64,000 nt of DNA from Dulcicalothrix desertica PCC 7102 (lineage in GTDB: Bacteria > Cyanobacteriota > Cyanobacteriia > Cyanobacteriales > Nostocaceae). Numbering within the stretch: position 1 is the first letter of the stretch; every line of letters starts with the position of its first letter. Under the pieces are notes generated by a model. That model searched no databases. It saw only the letters and a list, made by a program, of their open reading frames with translations, and was not told the DNA's origin. Shown here one piece after another: positions 37,462-48,518 of the stretch. Location of the stretch: positions 186,001-250,000 of the forward strand of contig NZ_RSCL01000001.1 of the NCBI RefSeq assembly GCF_003991905.1, in the 5' to 3' direction. The translations under genes and the position numbers were made by a program.

Positions 37462-40400
37462 ATGTTTTCTATTCCTGGGTATAAAATTAACGAACAGATT
37501 TACGCGCGTTCTAAAACTGTTGTTTATCGAGCCGAAAGGACAGTAGATAAAGAATTAGTTATTATCAAAACATTATCTGCATATTATCCCAATGTTAAGG
37601 ATATTGCTCAAATTAAGCAAGAGTATATGGTAGTTAAAGATTTGAATAACGAAGGTGTTGTAAAGTGTATAAATTTGGTTGAATATAATCATGGAATCGC
37701 ACTAATTTTAGAAGATTTTGGTGGTAAATCTCTCGAAGAGGTGATCAACTCTTGTAATATTGAGTTACCGTTGTTTTTACGCATTGGTATTCAACTTGTA
37801 GAAGCAATTGGCTATTTACATCAAAATCATATTATTCACAAAGATATTAAACCAGAAAATATTATTATAAATCTCGAAACAGAGATAGTAAAAATAACTG
37901 ATTTTGGTATTGCAACATACCTAGAGAATGAAACCGACAAAGTTAATCATGTAAATGTTATTGAAGGAACCCTCGCTTATATTTCTCCTGAACAAACGGG
38001 TCGAATGAATCGTAATATCGATTATCGTACTGATTTTTACTCTCTGGGTATTACTTTTTATGAACTGCTGACTAAACAGTTACCGTACTCAACATCAGAT
38101 TCAATCGAATTGATTCACTGCCATATTGCTAAAATACCACAGGCGCCTCATCAAGTTAATCCGAATGTGAGTCCCGTAATTTCTAACATAGTGATGAAAT
38201 TAATTGCAAAAACTGCGGAAGAAAGGTATCAAAGCGCATGGGGTATAAAGGCAGATTTAGAAACTTGTTTACATCAGTTAACAAGCACTGGACATATTGA
38301 TGACTTCCCCCTTGCTAAACAAGATTTCTCAGATAAATTTCAAATTCCCCAAAAACTCTATGGCAGAGAGAACGATATTGCGATTTTGATGGCTGCTTTT
38401 GAGCGAGTTAGTCAAGGTCAGACAGAGATAATGTTAGTAGCTGGTTATTCGGGAATTGGTAAATCAGCATTAGTATCAGAGGTTCACAAACCAATTATTC
38501 GTGAGCGCGGGTATTTCCTAACTGGAAAATTTGACCAATTTAAGCGTAATATCCCTTACAGTGTATTAATTCAGGCTTTTCAAGATTTGATACGGCAGCT
38601 ATTAACAGAAGATGAATCGAGTTTAGCTGCAATTAAAGCTGAAATTTTAGAAGGGGTGGGTAATAGCGGACAAATCATTATTGACGTAATTCCCGAAGTT
38701 GAGTTGATTATTGGCAAACAGGCGCCTATATCAATTTTAGAGCCAACTGAGTCACGAAATCGATTTCATCATGTTTTTAAACAATTCATCCATGTTTTTA
38801 CCAAAAAAGAGCATCCTTTAGTGATTTTCTTGGATGATTTACAATGGGCTGATACTGCTTCTCTGAGTTTATTAAAATTATTGGTAACTGACCCTGATAG
38901 TCAATATTTATTAATTATTGGAGCTTATCGCGATAACGAGGTCAATGCCACGCATCCGTTAATGGCGACTTTAAATGAAATTCGTCAATATAGCGAAAAG
39001 CTAGATACTATTACGCTTTATCCTTTGAACATTAATAATATTATTGAGTTAGTCGCTGATACTTTGCACGAATCGCGAGAAAAAGTTAAAACATTAGCCC
39101 AACTTTTAGAAGCTAAGACAAATGGTAATCCTTTCTTCTTAAATCAATTATTCAGTTCACTTTATCAAGAAAAACTTTTATCGTTTAACTTGGGTGTAAC
39201 CAAAAGCGAATGGCAATGGGATATTGAACAAATTGAAGCTACCGACATAACTGATAATGTTGTCGATTTAATGATTGGTAAGATACAAAAACTAGATGCG
39301 AACACACAAAATATTTTAAAGCTAGCTGCCTGCATCGGTAATAAATTTGATTTTAGTACCTTAGCAATAGTGTACGCACAAACTTTTCGAGAAACGGCTG
39401 ACTGTCTTTGGACTGCTTTCCAATCAGGTTTAATTTTACCTCTTAGTAATGCGTATAAAATACCTCTATTTGTCGATAATCTTGATAATTTAACTATATC
39501 TTACAAGTTTTTACACGACCGAGTACAGCAAGCTGCATATGCACTAATTCCAGATGTAAGTAAAAAAGAAGTGCATTTGCAAATTGGCAGACAGTTATTA
39601 AATAAAAGCCAGCAACATGAAATTGAAGAAAATATTTTTGAAATTGTTAACCACCTCAATATTGGCGCCGACTTAATTTTTAGCGAAGTCGAAAAATATC
39701 AACTCGTAAATCTAAATTTAATCGCTGGACAAAAGGCAAAGGCTTCTACAGCTTATTATGCCGCAGCTAAATATCTAAAAACTGCTCTGTCACTTTTGAC
39801 ACTAAATTCCTGGGATTGTCAGTACGAACTGACTTATTCAGTTTATTTGGCAGCGATAGAAGTTGAATACCTCAATACTAATTACTTAGACTCTAAAGCT
39901 TTAATTGATGTTGCCATAGCCAAATCAAAGACGGTATTACAAAAAGCAGCAATTTATAAGCAAAAAATTCATTTCTATACTAGCCAAAGTGACTTAACAA
40001 CAGCTATTCACGCAGGTTTGGAAGCTTTAGAAATATTAGGCAACCCAATTCCAACTCAGTTAGAGCAATTACGTGCGGAGTTAAGCTTTGAAATCAAGCA
40101 AATAGCTGCATTAGTTGATTTACCATTCATGAATGATGCAATTAAAACAGCAGTTGTTGAGATTTTAGTTACTATCATACCACCTGTTTATTTCAGCAAG
40201 CCAGAATTATTAGTACCAGTTATTCTGTCCTTGGTTAATTTGTCAGTGAATTATGGAAATGCTGCTGAGTCGGCTTATGGTTATTGTTTATATGGTTTAC
40301 TGTTGTGCGGAATGTATAATGATTTTGATTCGGGTTATGAATTTGGATGCTTATCTTTAAAAATCGTTGAAAAATTTCCGCAACACGCAATTAAATGTCA

Positions 40401-43400
40401 AGTTCATAAAGTATTTGCCAGTCACATTCAACCTTGGAAAGAACCTTTACGTAACTCTGCAAACAATTTTAGTGTAGCGATTCAATTAGGATTAGAAACA
40501 GGAAATTTTGAATATTTGAGCTATGGTAGTGCTGAATACTGCCTATATTTATTTTTTCAAGGTGAAAATTTAGAAGTTGTCAATCAAAAGTTTTACGAGT
40601 ATGAAGAATTATTAGTAAATCTCAAACAAGAACTCGGCAGCTTTTATATTAAAATTGGGCGCCAAGCTGTTTTGAATCTTACAGGTAATACTAGTAACCC
40701 AAAAGTTTTGACAGGGGAAAGCTTTGACGAAGTAGCAATGTTGCCATTAATAGTTAAAGCTAACTACAAAATGCTAATATTTTGTTTTTACCTTTTCAAG
40801 CTAATTTTAGCTTATTTATTCCAAGACTATAAACAAGCTTTAGATAATGCAGTTAATTCGTTTGCACATCTTGATGGTGTAGTTGGAACTATTTTTGGTG
40901 CTGAGTATAATTTTTATTATTCTCTAGCGCTATTAGCTCAGTGTAGTAATATTAGTGAAGCTGAAAAACAGCAATCAATTAGCCAAGTAATTGCTAATCA
41001 AAAAATAATGCAAAATTGGGCTAACCATGCACCTAGTAATTATCAGCATAAATATGACTTGGTAGAAGCAGAAAAAGCACGGGTATTAGAAGAAATTTTG
41101 ACAGCGATGAATTTTTACGACAAAGCTATCCAAGGTGCTGCATTGCAAAAATATTTACACGAAGAAGCACTTGCCAGCGAATTAGCAGCAAAATTTTATT
41201 TGGCGATTAAAAAAGAAAAAGTTGCTTGGGCATATCTTACAGACGCTCATTACTATTATCTTCGTTGGGGAGCTAAGGCAAAAGTAAAGCAACTAGAATC
41301 TGAATATCCTAAGCTAGCGGAAAAAAGCAATGTTAGAACAAGTAAGGATACTACAAGTATAAAGACGACTAATTATAATTTAGACACTCTCGACTTACAA
41401 ACTGTAATTAAAGCTTCTCAAACTCTATCTAGCGAAATAGAATTGACAAAATTGCTAGGTCGAATGATGAATATTGCCGTCGAAAATGCTGGCGCCCGTA
41501 ATGGACTTTTCATTTTAGAGCAAGACGATAAACTATTGATAGAAGCATCTGTCAATGTCGATAAAAATGAAATAACTTTGCAGCAATCAATTCCTGTTGA
41601 AGCGAGTAATTTATTACCGTTGTCTGTAATTAATTATGTAGTGCGAACTAGAGAAAATGTACTTTTAACAAATGCATCTCAAAGTGGAATATTTACGAAT
41701 GATACTTATATAAAGGGTAAACCATCACTTTCGATTCTCTGTATTCCTATTGTTAATCAAGGTAAATTTATTGGAATACTCTATCTAGAAAATAATTTAG
41801 CAGATGGCGCCTTTACACCAGACAGATTAGAAATTTTAAACCTTCTTTGCGCTCAAGTTGCAATTTCTCTAGAAAATGCCCTACTTCTAGAAAAACTTAC
41901 AGTTGCAAAAACGCAGTTAGAAGATTACTCGCGAACATTAGAGATAAAAGTCGAAGAGCGCACCCAAGAGTTAAAACAAGCAAAAGAACTTGCCGATGTT
42001 GCAAATCAAGCTAAAAGCGAATTTGTATCAAATATGAGCCATGAATTGCGAACACCTCTAAATGGTATTCTTGGCTATGCTCACATCCTTAAGCAAAATG
42101 TTTCAATACTTAAAGACACAAGTTTAATTAATAAACAAATGGAGGGGCTAAATGTAATTGAAGAGTGTGGAAGCCATTTACTGACTCTGATTAATGATAT
42201 TTTAGACATTTCTAAAATCGAAGCTGGAAAGATAGAGCTAGATTTAAACAATTTTGATTTTGCTGACTTGATACAAGGTATTGTTAATTTAATAAGGCTT
42301 CGCGCCGAACAAAAAGGTATTTCGTTTGTTTATCAGCCAAGCTATCCGTTACCGACAATTATCAGAACCGATGCCAAAAGATTACGACAAATTTTGATTA
42401 ACTTATTGAGTAATGCCGTCAAGTTTACCGATAAAGGTAGCGTAATTTTTAAAGTTTGTATAATTAATGACCGAATTCGCTTTCAAGTTGAAGATACAGG
42501 TATTGGAATGGCGCCTGAACATATAGAAAAAATCTTTTTACCCTTCGAGCAAGTTAGCTCACAACGTCATGTGATTGAAGGTACAGGTTTAGGTTTAACT
42601 ATCAGCCAAAAAATTGCCCAGCTAATGGGTGGCAATATCAACGTTAAAAGTACCCTAAATCAAGGTAGTGTTTTTTGGGTAGATTTAGATTTACCTCAAG
42701 TCGCAGAGGCAATTGCTCAAAATCAAAAAAACAAAAGTAATATCGTTGGTTATGAAGGTAAACAGCGTAAAATTTTGATAGTAGACGATAAATGGGCTAA
42801 TCGTGGTGTTTTAGCCGGATTGCTTTCACCTCTTGGTTTTGATATAAACGAAGCTGAAAATGGTTTAGATTGTATCAATAGAGCTGTAGAATTTCAACCA
42901 GATTGTATTTTTATGGACTTAGTTATGCCTATCATGGATGGATTTGAGGCAACTCGGCGCCTGCGAAAGCACTCTGAAACGCAAAATACGGTTATAATAG
43001 CCACGTCTGCTAGTGTTTTTGATAACTCTAAGTCCCATAGTTACCAAGCTGGTTGTAATGATTTTCTAGCCAAACCAATAGATTCGGAGGCACTTTTTGA
43101 AGCATTGCAAATACATTTAGGGCTAGAATGGGTTTACCAGGAGCGCGAACAACAATCCTTACATTCTCATTCTCATTCTCATGTTAATGAATCGGTAACT
43201 ATAGTACCCCCACCGATTGAAAAACTCACTGTTTTACTTGATTTGGCTACAAGAGGCAATGTTCCAGCGATTTTAGAGCAAGTTGCTTTAATTGAAAGTA
43301 TGGAAGGAGATTTTATTCCTTTTACTACACTTGTACGTGGGTTTGCTAAAGGCTTTCAAGTCAAGAATATTCGAGATTTAGTTTTAAAATTTTTACCTAC

Positions 43401-43410
43401 AAATCAATAA
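37462..43410 (+). CDS. Giant multi-sensor kinase: Ser/Thr kinase - AAA - GAF - histidine kinase - receiver
   Basis: 1982 residues. Domains in order: Ser/Thr kinase (about 5-270; VIIK lysine ~36, [13 protein letters not shown]), AAA/MalT-like ATPase (about 290-560; [21 protein letters not shown]), a long helical TPR-like region (about 600-1290), GAF (about 1310-1475), coiled coil, HisKA (H near 1525 in [13 protein letters not shown]), HATPase (about 1630-1750; [21 protein letters not shown]), receiver (about 1770-1890; CIFMDLVMP Asp near 1817), and a C-terminal helical tail. A HSHSHSH linker lies near residue 1903. This class occurs in Nostocales and related cyanobacteria and integrates Ser/Thr and His-Asp signalling. 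The REC-kinase gene 29 bases downstream is its likely partner. Confidence 0.95.
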   Translation: MFSIPGYKINEQIYARSKTVVYRAERTVDKELVIIKTLSAYYPNVKDIAQIKQEYMVVKDLNNEGVVKCINLVEYNHGIALILEDFGGKSLEEVINSCNIELPLFLRIGIQLVEAIGYLHQNHIIHKDIKPENIIINLETEIVKITDFGIATYLENETDKVNHVNVIEGTLAYISPEQTGRMNRNIDYRTDFYSLGITFYELLTKQLPYSTSDSIELIHCHIAKIPQAPHQVNPNVSPVISNIVMKLIAKTAEERYQSAWGIKADLETCLHQLTSTGHIDDFPLAKQDFSDKFQIPQKLYGRENDIAILMAAFERVSQGQTEIMLVAGYSGIGKSALVSEVHKPIIRERGYFLTGKFDQFKRNIPYSVLIQAFQDLIRQLLTEDESSLAAIKAEILEGVGNSGQIIIDVIPEVELIIGKQAPISILEPTESRNRFHHVFKQFIHVFTKKEHPLVIFLDDLQWADTASLSLLKLLVTDPDSQYLLIIGAYRDNEVNATHPLMATLNEIRQYSEKLDTITLYPLNINNIIELVADTLHESREKVKTLAQLLEAKTNGNPFFLNQLFSSLYQEKLLSFNLGVTKSEWQWDIEQIEATDITDNVVDLMIGKIQKLDANTQNILKLAACIGNKFDFSTLAIVYAQTFRETADCLWTAFQSGLILPLSNAYKIPLFVDNLDNLTISYKFLHDRVQQAAYALIPDVSKKEVHLQIGRQLLNKSQQHEIEENIFEIVNHLNIGADLIFSEVEKYQLVNLNLIAGQKAKASTAYYAAAKYLKTALSLLTLNSWDCQYELTYSVYLAAIEVEYLNTNYLDSKALIDVAIAKSKTVLQKAAIYKQKIHFYTSQSDLTTAIHAGLEALEILGNPIPTQLEQLRAELSFEIKQIAALVDLPFMNDAIKTAVVEILVTIIPPVYFSKPELLVPVILSLVNLSVNYGNAAESAYGYCLYGLLLCGMYNDFDSGYEFGCLSLKIVEKFPQHAIKCQVHKVFASHIQPWKEPLRNSANNFSVAIQLGLETGNFEYLSYGSAEYCLYLFFQGENLEVVNQKFYEYEELLVNLKQELGSFYIKIGRQAVLNLTGNTSNPKVLTGESFDEVAMLPLIVKANYKMLIFCFYLFKLILAYLFQDYKQALDNAVNSFAHLDGVVGTIFGAEYNFYYSLALLAQCSNISEAEKQQSISQVIANQKIMQNWANHAPSNYQHKYDLVEAEKARVLEEILTAMNFYDKAIQGAALQKYLHEEALASELAAKFYLAIKKEKVAWAYLTDAHYYYLRWGAKAKVKQLESEYPKLAEKSNVRTSKDTTSIKTTNYNLDTLDLQTVIKASQTLSSEIELTKLLGRMMNIAVENAGARNGLFILEQDDKLLIEASVNVDKNEITLQQSIPVEASNLLPLSVINYVVRTRENVLLTNASQSGIFTNDTYIKGKPSLSILCIPIVNQGKFIGILYLENNLADGAFTPDRLEILNLLCAQVAISLENALLLEKLTVAKTQLEDYSRTLEIKVEERTQELKQAKELADVANQAKSEFVSNMSHELRTPLNGILGYAHILKQNVSILKDTSLINKQMEGLNVIEECGSHLLTLINDILDISKIEAGKIELDLNNFDFADLIQGIVNLIRLRAEQKGISFVYQPSYPLPTIIRTDAKRLRQILINLLSNAVKFTDKGSVIFKVCIINDRIRFQVEDTGIGMAPEHIEKIFLPFEQVSSQRHVIEGTGLGLTISQKIAQLMGGNINVKSTLNQGSVFWVDLDLPQVAEAIAQNQKNKSNIVGYEGKQRKILIVDDKWANRGVLAGLLSPLGFDINEAENGLDCINRAVEFQPDCIFMDLVMPIMDGFEATRRLRKHSETQNTVIIATSASVFDNSKSHSYQAGCNDFLAKPIDSEALFEALQIHLGLEWVYQEREQQSLHSHSHSHVNESVTIVPPPIEKLTVLLDLATRGNVPAILEQVALIESMEGDFIPFTTLVRGFAKGFQVKNIRDLVLKFLPTNQ

Positions 43411-43439
43411 TTTCAAATACGTTCCTAAAGGTTCATAAA

Positions 43440-44606
43440 ATGGAGAAAGCTACAAAAGAAGTTATTTTGATTGCCGATGACTTACCAAATAATTTGGCAG
43501 TTTTGCAAGATTATTTAATCGAATCAGGATTTGAAGTTTTAGCTGCTCTTGATGGTGAAAGTGCAATTCAACAGGCAGAATATGCACAACCTGATTTAAT
43601 TCTTCTTGATGTATTAATGCCTGGAATGACTGGGTTTGAAACTTGCCTTCATCTTAAGGCTAACCAAGCTACTCATAATATACCAATTATATTTGTTACA
43701 TCTCTCGCTGATACCGAAGATAAAGTAAAGGGTTTTGAAGCAGGCGCCGTAGATTACATTACAAAGCCCATCAAAAAGCAAGAACTTTTAGCTCGCGTCA
43801 AAACACATCTTAACTTACAAAATTTACAAAAGCAACTGCAACTGCAAAATCAGCTTTTACAACAAGAAATAGGCGTTCGTCTTCAAGTTGAGGAAGCGCT
43901 CAAACAACGCACCGCTCAATTAGAAGCAGTTAACCAAGAATTAGATGCTTTTGGACATTCTGTGGCCCACGATTTACGTTCTTCAATTACTAGTATTAAT
44001 GGGTTTAATTATTTTCTAGAAAAAGAATATTCTCAACTACTAAGTGATACTGGGCAACACTATACTCGTCGTGTGCGGCAAGCCACTATGCAGATGGAAG
44101 AACTCATAGAAGGTTTAATGCTTCTATCTCAAGTTAAAGGTAGCAAAATGTTATTTGAGGACGTTAACTTGAGTAAAATAGCTAGTGAAACTATAGCACA
44201 ATTGCAGCAAGCACACCCAGAACGAAAAGTAGAATTTATCTATTCTGAAAATGTTTCTGCTTTTGGAGACACACGGTTATTAAGAATATTGTTAGAAAAC
44301 TTACTCGGAAACTCTTGGAAGTATACTGCCAAAAACCCATTAGCTCGTATAGAATTTGGCGCCATGCAAAACGAGCAACAATCTCAAGAAATTTTTTTTG
44401 TGCGGGATAACGGAGCAGGTTTTAATATGGCTTATGCGAGTAAACTTTTCAGTGCTTTCCAACGTTTACATCACAAAAGCGATTTTCCTGGCTCTGGTAT
44501 TGGACTTGCAACCGTCAAGCGAATTATTGACCGTCACAATGGACACATTTGGGCTGAAGCTGTTGAAAATAAAGGCGCCACCTTCTACTTTACCATCAGC
44601 CCGTAA
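43440..44606 (+). CDS. Response-regulator/histidine kinase hybrid (REC-HisKA-HATPase)
   Basis: 388 residues. Receiver domain 1-125 (LIADDLPNNLAVL, phospho-Asp about 58 in LILLDVLMPG, KPIKKQEL), coiled coil (about 125-165), HisKA with His in FGHSVAHDLRSSITS (about 178), and a HATPase with NLLGNSWKYT, DNGAGF and GSGIGLATVKRI. The order REC then kinase lets an upstream kinase's phosphate tune this one. With a 29-base gap after the giant multi-sensor kinase, whose own receiver is C-terminal, the pair suggests a phosphorelay. Confidence 0.93.
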   Translation: MEKATKEVILIADDLPNNLAVLQDYLIESGFEVLAALDGESAIQQAEYAQPDLILLDVLMPGMTGFETCLHLKANQATHNIPIIFVTSLADTEDKVKGFEAGAVDYITKPIKKQELLARVKTHLNLQNLQKQLQLQNQLLQQEIGVRLQVEEALKQRTAQLEAVNQELDAFGHSVAHDLRSSITSINGFNYFLEKEYSQLLSDTGQHYTRRVRQATMQMEELIEGLMLLSQVKGSKMLFEDVNLSKIASETIAQLQQAHPERKVEFIYSENVSAFGDTRLLRILLENLLGNSWKYTAKNPLARIEFGAMQNEQQSQEIFFVRDNGAGFNMAYASKLFSAFQRLHHKSDFPGSGIGLATVKRIIDRHNGHIWAEAVENKGATFYFTISP

Positions 44607-44718
44607 CCCCCAACTGCTGTACCAATGTTGGAACCTAGTACTACACCAAGGGAGGTAGGCGCCCTAACACAGAGGGATAGAAAACTAACGTAATTACAAA
44701 GCAATACTCAAATATGTC

Positions 44719-44818
44719 AGGACTTACGCAAAAATCCTAGAAACCTGGTTTTTTGGTCGATAATTTGTCATAAAAACGACGATTTTTGGTAGAAACCAGG
44801 TTTCTGTGCGTAAGTCCT
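44719..44818. mobile_element. 100-bp MITE-like element with AGGACTTACGCA termini
   Basis: AGGACTTACGCA at 44719-44730 and its complement TGCGTAAGTCCT at 44807-44818 are perfect inverted termini. They enclose exactly one 67-bp paired AGAAACC unit (44739-44805). No coding capacity. The terminal sequence is of the type seen at ends of small cyanobacterial transposable elements; the family cannot be assigned here. Confidence 0.65.
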
Positions 44819-44999
44819 ATATGTAAAAAACTTGTTATTGAGTCTCATCAAAAAAAACATATTAACTCCTTACAATACCTACCGTTTTTGTTCTGCAAGT
44901 ACTACTTTAAAACTTTTACGTATAGACCTTTTACTACGATGGTTATATTTAGAAAGTTAAACTTTTATTAATCTAACGTTATCTTCTATTAAGAAACTA

Positions 45000-45066
45000 A
45001 CAAACCGGGTTTCTTTATTGATAAATTATGATGAAAATAAGGATTTTGCGTAGAAACCCAGTTTCT
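45000..45066. repeat. 67-bp paired AGAAACC palindrome unit upstream of the lipoxygenase gene
   Basis: Palindromes near 45000-45014 (ACAAACCGGGTTTCT) and 45052-45066 (AGAAACCCAGTTTCT), same spacing as the other copies. It lies in the leader region of the lipoxygenase operon, about 90 bases before the start codon, where its hairpins could affect transcription. Confidence 0.7.
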
Positions 45067-45156
45067 TTCCGTAATTGCAAAAGTCCAGATTGTAGCTTGT
45101 GATAATGCAATAGTAAATACAAACTCTTATTAAAATAATACGAATACGAAGTATAT

Positions 45157-47043
45157 ATGCCTACTTCACCACAGTTTAACTTCAACAACCCCTCGGTTAC
45201 TAACAATGTAGACTATACAAAGCACGAGTATCAATACAACTATACGCGCATTCCACCTTTAGCGATGGTTGATACCCTTCCTGCAAAGGAAGACTTTTCC
45301 ATCACTTGGTATCGTCTATTAGTCAAGCAATTAAAAATTATTTTCGTTAATACCTTAATTACGAACCGAGGTAATCGCGGTTCTAAGTCGTTGCGTGATG
45401 ATATTAGAAATTTTATTTTTGAATCAGTACGCTCTGAAGCACTTCCAACTCAGCTTAATATATTGGGTCGAGTTCTACAAATTGCACCTCAGTTGCTGCT
45501 TGCTAGAATGTCCAAAGATTACCGTGAAGTTGACGAGTTGTTGCTTTCGGTTATTAAAGACTGTGGACTCTCCATTTTTAGAGACTTGTTAGGTCGCATT
45601 AATACCCGTTTAGAAAGGGGACATCCTACCGGACATGTAAGTAGTCTTAACGATTACAGTAAATTATTACCAGTAATTGATATACCTCAATTTGCTAATA
45701 CTTTCCTTGAAGATGAAAGCTTTGCTTACATGCAGGTAGCTGGATTTAACCCGCTAATGATTGAACGTGTATCTCGAGAAAGCGCCAACTTTCCCATTGA
45801 AGATTCTCATTATCAAGCTGTAATGGGAAATGATGATTCATTAGAACTAGCACTCAAGGAAGGAAGACTTTATTTAGCAGACTATAAAATTTTAGACAAT
45901 GCAGTCAACGGTACTTATTCAAAATATCAAAAGTACATTTATGCTCCTATAGCGCTTTTTGCTGTTCCTAAAGCTGAAGATTCCAATCGCTCACTGCAAG
46001 CAGTAGCTATTCAATGCGGTCAAAATCCAGGCGCCCATCCAATTATTACACCCAAATCAAATAAATACGCTTGGTTATTTGCCAGAACAATTGTTACTAT
46101 AGCAGACACCAATTACCACGAAGCAGTTAGTCATCTTGGGCGAACTCACTTATTTGTCGGTGCTTTTGTTCTAGCGACAAGACGGCAACTTCCAGATAAT
46201 CATCCTTTAAGCATACTTTTGCGTCCGCATTTTGAAGGCACTTTAGCAATTAACGATGCTGCTCAACGACTTTTAATTGCACCCGTTGGTGCGGTCGATC
46301 AATTGCTCGGTTCAACTATTGATAACTCACGGGTTTTAGTAGCACTTGGGTTACGAAGCTATGGTTTTAATGGTGCCATGTTACCGAAACAACTTAAGCA
46401 ACGAGGAGTAGATGACCCCAACTTACTGCCTGTTTATCCTTATCGAGATGATGCACTCCTAATTTGGAATGCCATTCATCAATGGGTAACTGACTACTTA
46501 AGTCTTTACTACTCGACAAATCAGGACGTTCAAAATGATACAGCCCTTCAAGCATGGGCAACAGAAGTTCAAGCTTTAGATGGGGGACGTGTACCTGATT
46601 TTGGTGAGAATGGTAGTATCCAAACGCTTAATTACTTAATAGATGCTGCGACGCTGATTATTTTTACCGCAACTGCACAACATGGCGCCGTCAACTATCC
46701 ACAAAAAGATTTGATGAGCTATGCAGCAGCGGCGCCGCTAGCAGGTTATATGCCAGCTTCGACACTAAAAGGTGAGGTTACAGAACAAGACTATCTGAAT
46801 TTACTTCCACCTCTAGAACAAGCTCAAAGACAACTAAACGTACTGACTTTGCTCGGTTCTATTTATTACAAAAATATAGGTAATTATTCACCAGGACACT
46901 TTCCAGCACAGGTAACACCATTGTTGGATAAGTTCCAAAAAAATCTCATCCAAATTGAAGAAATTATCAATGACCGTAATTTGCACCGTCCAACTTACGA
47001 ATATTTGCTCCCTTCTCGAATTCCTCAAAGCATAAATATTTAG
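45157..47043 (+). CDS. Lipoxygenase (non-heme iron fatty-acid dioxygenase)
   Basis: 628 residues, a compact bacterial lipoxygenase without an N-terminal PLAT domain. The iron ligands are all in place: H321 and H326 (YHEAVSHLGRTHL), H509 and N513 (TAQHGAVNYPQ), and the obligatory C-terminal isoleucine, I628 (IPQSINI). Other family blocks: RPHFEGTLAINDAA and PYRDDALLIWNAI. It should add O2 to polyunsaturated fatty acids to give hydroperoxides; regio- and stereospecificity cannot be read here. It heads an operon with a P450 (37 bases downstream) and an uncharacterised gene, which suggests further hydroperoxide metabolism. Confidence 0.95.
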   Translation: MPTSPQFNFNNPSVTNNVDYTKHEYQYNYTRIPPLAMVDTLPAKEDFSITWYRLLVKQLKIIFVNTLITNRGNRGSKSLRDDIRNFIFESVRSEALPTQLNILGRVLQIAPQLLLARMSKDYREVDELLLSVIKDCGLSIFRDLLGRINTRLERGHPTGHVSSLNDYSKLLPVIDIPQFANTFLEDESFAYMQVAGFNPLMIERVSRESANFPIEDSHYQAVMGNDDSLELALKEGRLYLADYKILDNAVNGTYSKYQKYIYAPIALFAVPKAEDSNRSLQAVAIQCGQNPGAHPIITPKSNKYAWLFARTIVTIADTNYHEAVSHLGRTHLFVGAFVLATRRQLPDNHPLSILLRPHFEGTLAINDAAQRLLIAPVGAVDQLLGSTIDNSRVLVALGLRSYGFNGAMLPKQLKQRGVDDPNLLPVYPYRDDALLIWNAIHQWVTDYLSLYYSTNQDVQNDTALQAWATEVQALDGGRVPDFGENGSIQTLNYLIDAATLIIFTATAQHGAVNYPQKDLMSYAAAAPLAGYMPASTLKGEVTEQDYLNLLPPLEQAQRQLNVLTLLGSIYYKNIGNYSPGHFPAQVTPLLDKFQKNLIQIEEIINDRNLHRPTYEYLLPSRIPQSINI

Positions 47044-47080
47044 CATAAACATTTAAATATACAACACTTGGTAAACTATC

Positions 47081-48430
47081 ATGGAACCAAAAAAAATACT
47101 TAAAGCACACGACCGTCAACTTTGGCTTTCACGTATTATCGCCAAAGTAGGTTATAATAGCCCTATTGGTAAACTTCTACGCTTATGGGTTTATTACACA
47201 GATGGCTTGCTTATACTTAGAGCATGGACAGATGTTCTCAACGTCCGCAAGCAAAATATTGGCGACAAGTTTTACGCAGTAGACCAAGCAATAATGCACG
47301 CTTCTCATGCTGACGTAAAACAATTAATGCAAACAGAACCTCAATGGCGAGGAAATGATTTAGGCATTATTAGAATATTAGCTCCTAGTTACATGCTTGG
47401 CAATCCGCTAACATTGGGAATGAACGGTTTGGAACATACAGGAAGTCGTGCTGTAATATTACAAGCCTTACCAAACCCAATTGAAAAAGCAGATGTATTA
47501 GGGCATTTAGTCGATAAAGTTTTGGCAGACGCTGCAACAGAAGGCAAATTGCATGTTGGAGAAGATTTGCCCAGAATGATGGTTTGGATTCTGCACAAAC
47601 TTGTTTTTGATATATCATTATCAAAAGAAGAAACTATCGCATCAGCAGGGTATATCAAAGGATTGCCCCTTTCATCTTTGCCCAATTTTATTAGTAAAAC
47701 ACTGCTTGGTTTTAGAACAAGACCAATTATCCAACATCGTAAGCGCTTAATAGAGAAATACAAACAATCACCTCAATGGAAAGCTTATCTTGAAACAGGC
47801 GCCGAATACCAATTAAACGAACACCAAATAGCCAACAGTCTTTTTGATACAATTCATATAGCCGGAACAGCAGGAACAAGCGCACTATTAGGGTCTGTAA
47901 TAGGGGTTTTATGTTTAGATAAGACCCTAAGAAACAATGTAATATCAGAAGTTAACGCTGTTTGGAATGGAGAGCAAACACCATCAGGAAGTGCGTTAGA
48001 ACAATTAGCAATTGTCGATAAAGTCATTCTAGAAACCGCACGCTTCTACCCACCAGTACGATTTGTTAGTCAACTTGCAAAACAACCAGGTGAAGTTACA
48101 ATTGGCAGCCAAAAATGTCCATTCCAAAAAGGGACACGATTACTTGGCTCAATTTTCACAGCAAATCGCGACCCGAAAAAATACGAAAATCCAGATAGCT
48201 TCAACATAGAGCGCGACTTTTCAGATATTTTATCTTGGAACGGTAAAGAACATGAGCGCGCGTGTCCCGGTAGGTCTTTATCGGTTGGTATAATCAAGAT
48301 GTTTTGTTTATACCTGTTTAAAAAATATAACTGGGAATTTTTTACAGAAGTTAAATGGGATTTTCAAAAAGTAACCGCAGTTACTCCAAATAACTTAATC
48401 TTACAAGGCTTCACCCAACAACACGAATAA
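47081..48430 (+). CDS. Cytochrome P450-like heme enzyme, possible hydroperoxide-metabolising type
   Basis: 449 residues. The ExxR pair is E318/R321 (ETARFYPPVRF) and the heme-thiolate Cys is C395 in HERACPGRSLS. Two P450 signatures are unusual. The I-helix segment (IHIAGTAGTSA, about 258-268) lacks the acidic residue of the acid-alcohol pair. The heme loop has H at C-4 and G at C-7, where O2-activating P450s have G and F. Such departures are known in P450s that rearrange fatty-acid hydroperoxides (CYP74-type allene oxide synthases/hydroperoxide lyases and fungal Ppo-type CYP domains). With the lipoxygenase immediately upstream, a hydroperoxide isomerase/lyase role is a reasonable inference. 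Confidence 0.9.
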   Translation: MEPKKILKAHDRQLWLSRIIAKVGYNSPIGKLLRLWVYYTDGLLILRAWTDVLNVRKQNIGDKFYAVDQAIMHASHADVKQLMQTEPQWRGNDLGIIRILAPSYMLGNPLTLGMNGLEHTGSRAVILQALPNPIEKADVLGHLVDKVLADAATEGKLHVGEDLPRMMVWILHKLVFDISLSKEETIASAGYIKGLPLSSLPNFISKTLLGFRTRPIIQHRKRLIEKYKQSPQWKAYLETGAEYQLNEHQIANSLFDTIHIAGTAGTSALLGSVIGVLCLDKTLRNNVISEVNAVWNGEQTPSGSALEQLAIVDKVILETARFYPPVRFVSQLAKQPGEVTIGSQKCPFQKGTRLLGSIFTANRDPKKYENPDSFNIERDFSDILSWNGKEHERACPGRSLSVGIIKMFCLYLFKKYNWEFFTEVKWDFQKVTAVTPNNLILQGFTQQHE

Positions 48431-48439
48431 TACCTGTAC

Positions 48440-48493
48440 GGGCGGGTTAAGTCACATCCTAGTTAACAACGAAAAATTCATCTAAACCCGCCC
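48440..48493. repeat. GGGCGGGTT...AACCCGCCC inverted repeat
   Basis: A perfect 9-bp inverted repeat (GGGCGGGTT at 48440-48448, AACCCGCCC at 48485-48493) in the 88-base gap between the P450 and the third gene of the oxylipin operon. It may be a short interspersed repeat or a partial terminator reducing expression of the third gene. Confidence 0.6.
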
Positions 48494-48518
48494 CCCTACC
48501 TCTTATATATTTGAAATA

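Noticed and set aside
43162-43185. CATTCT hexanucleotide repeat (HSHSHSH) in the giant kinase, considered as phase-variation site
   Set aside because: The unit is six bases, so copy changes stay in frame; it lies in a linker and more likely only varies linker length.
44786-45206. Short frames on both strands before the lipoxygenase gene
   Set aside because: They are translations of AGAAACC repeat units and AT-rich spacer, with no ribosome-binding site.
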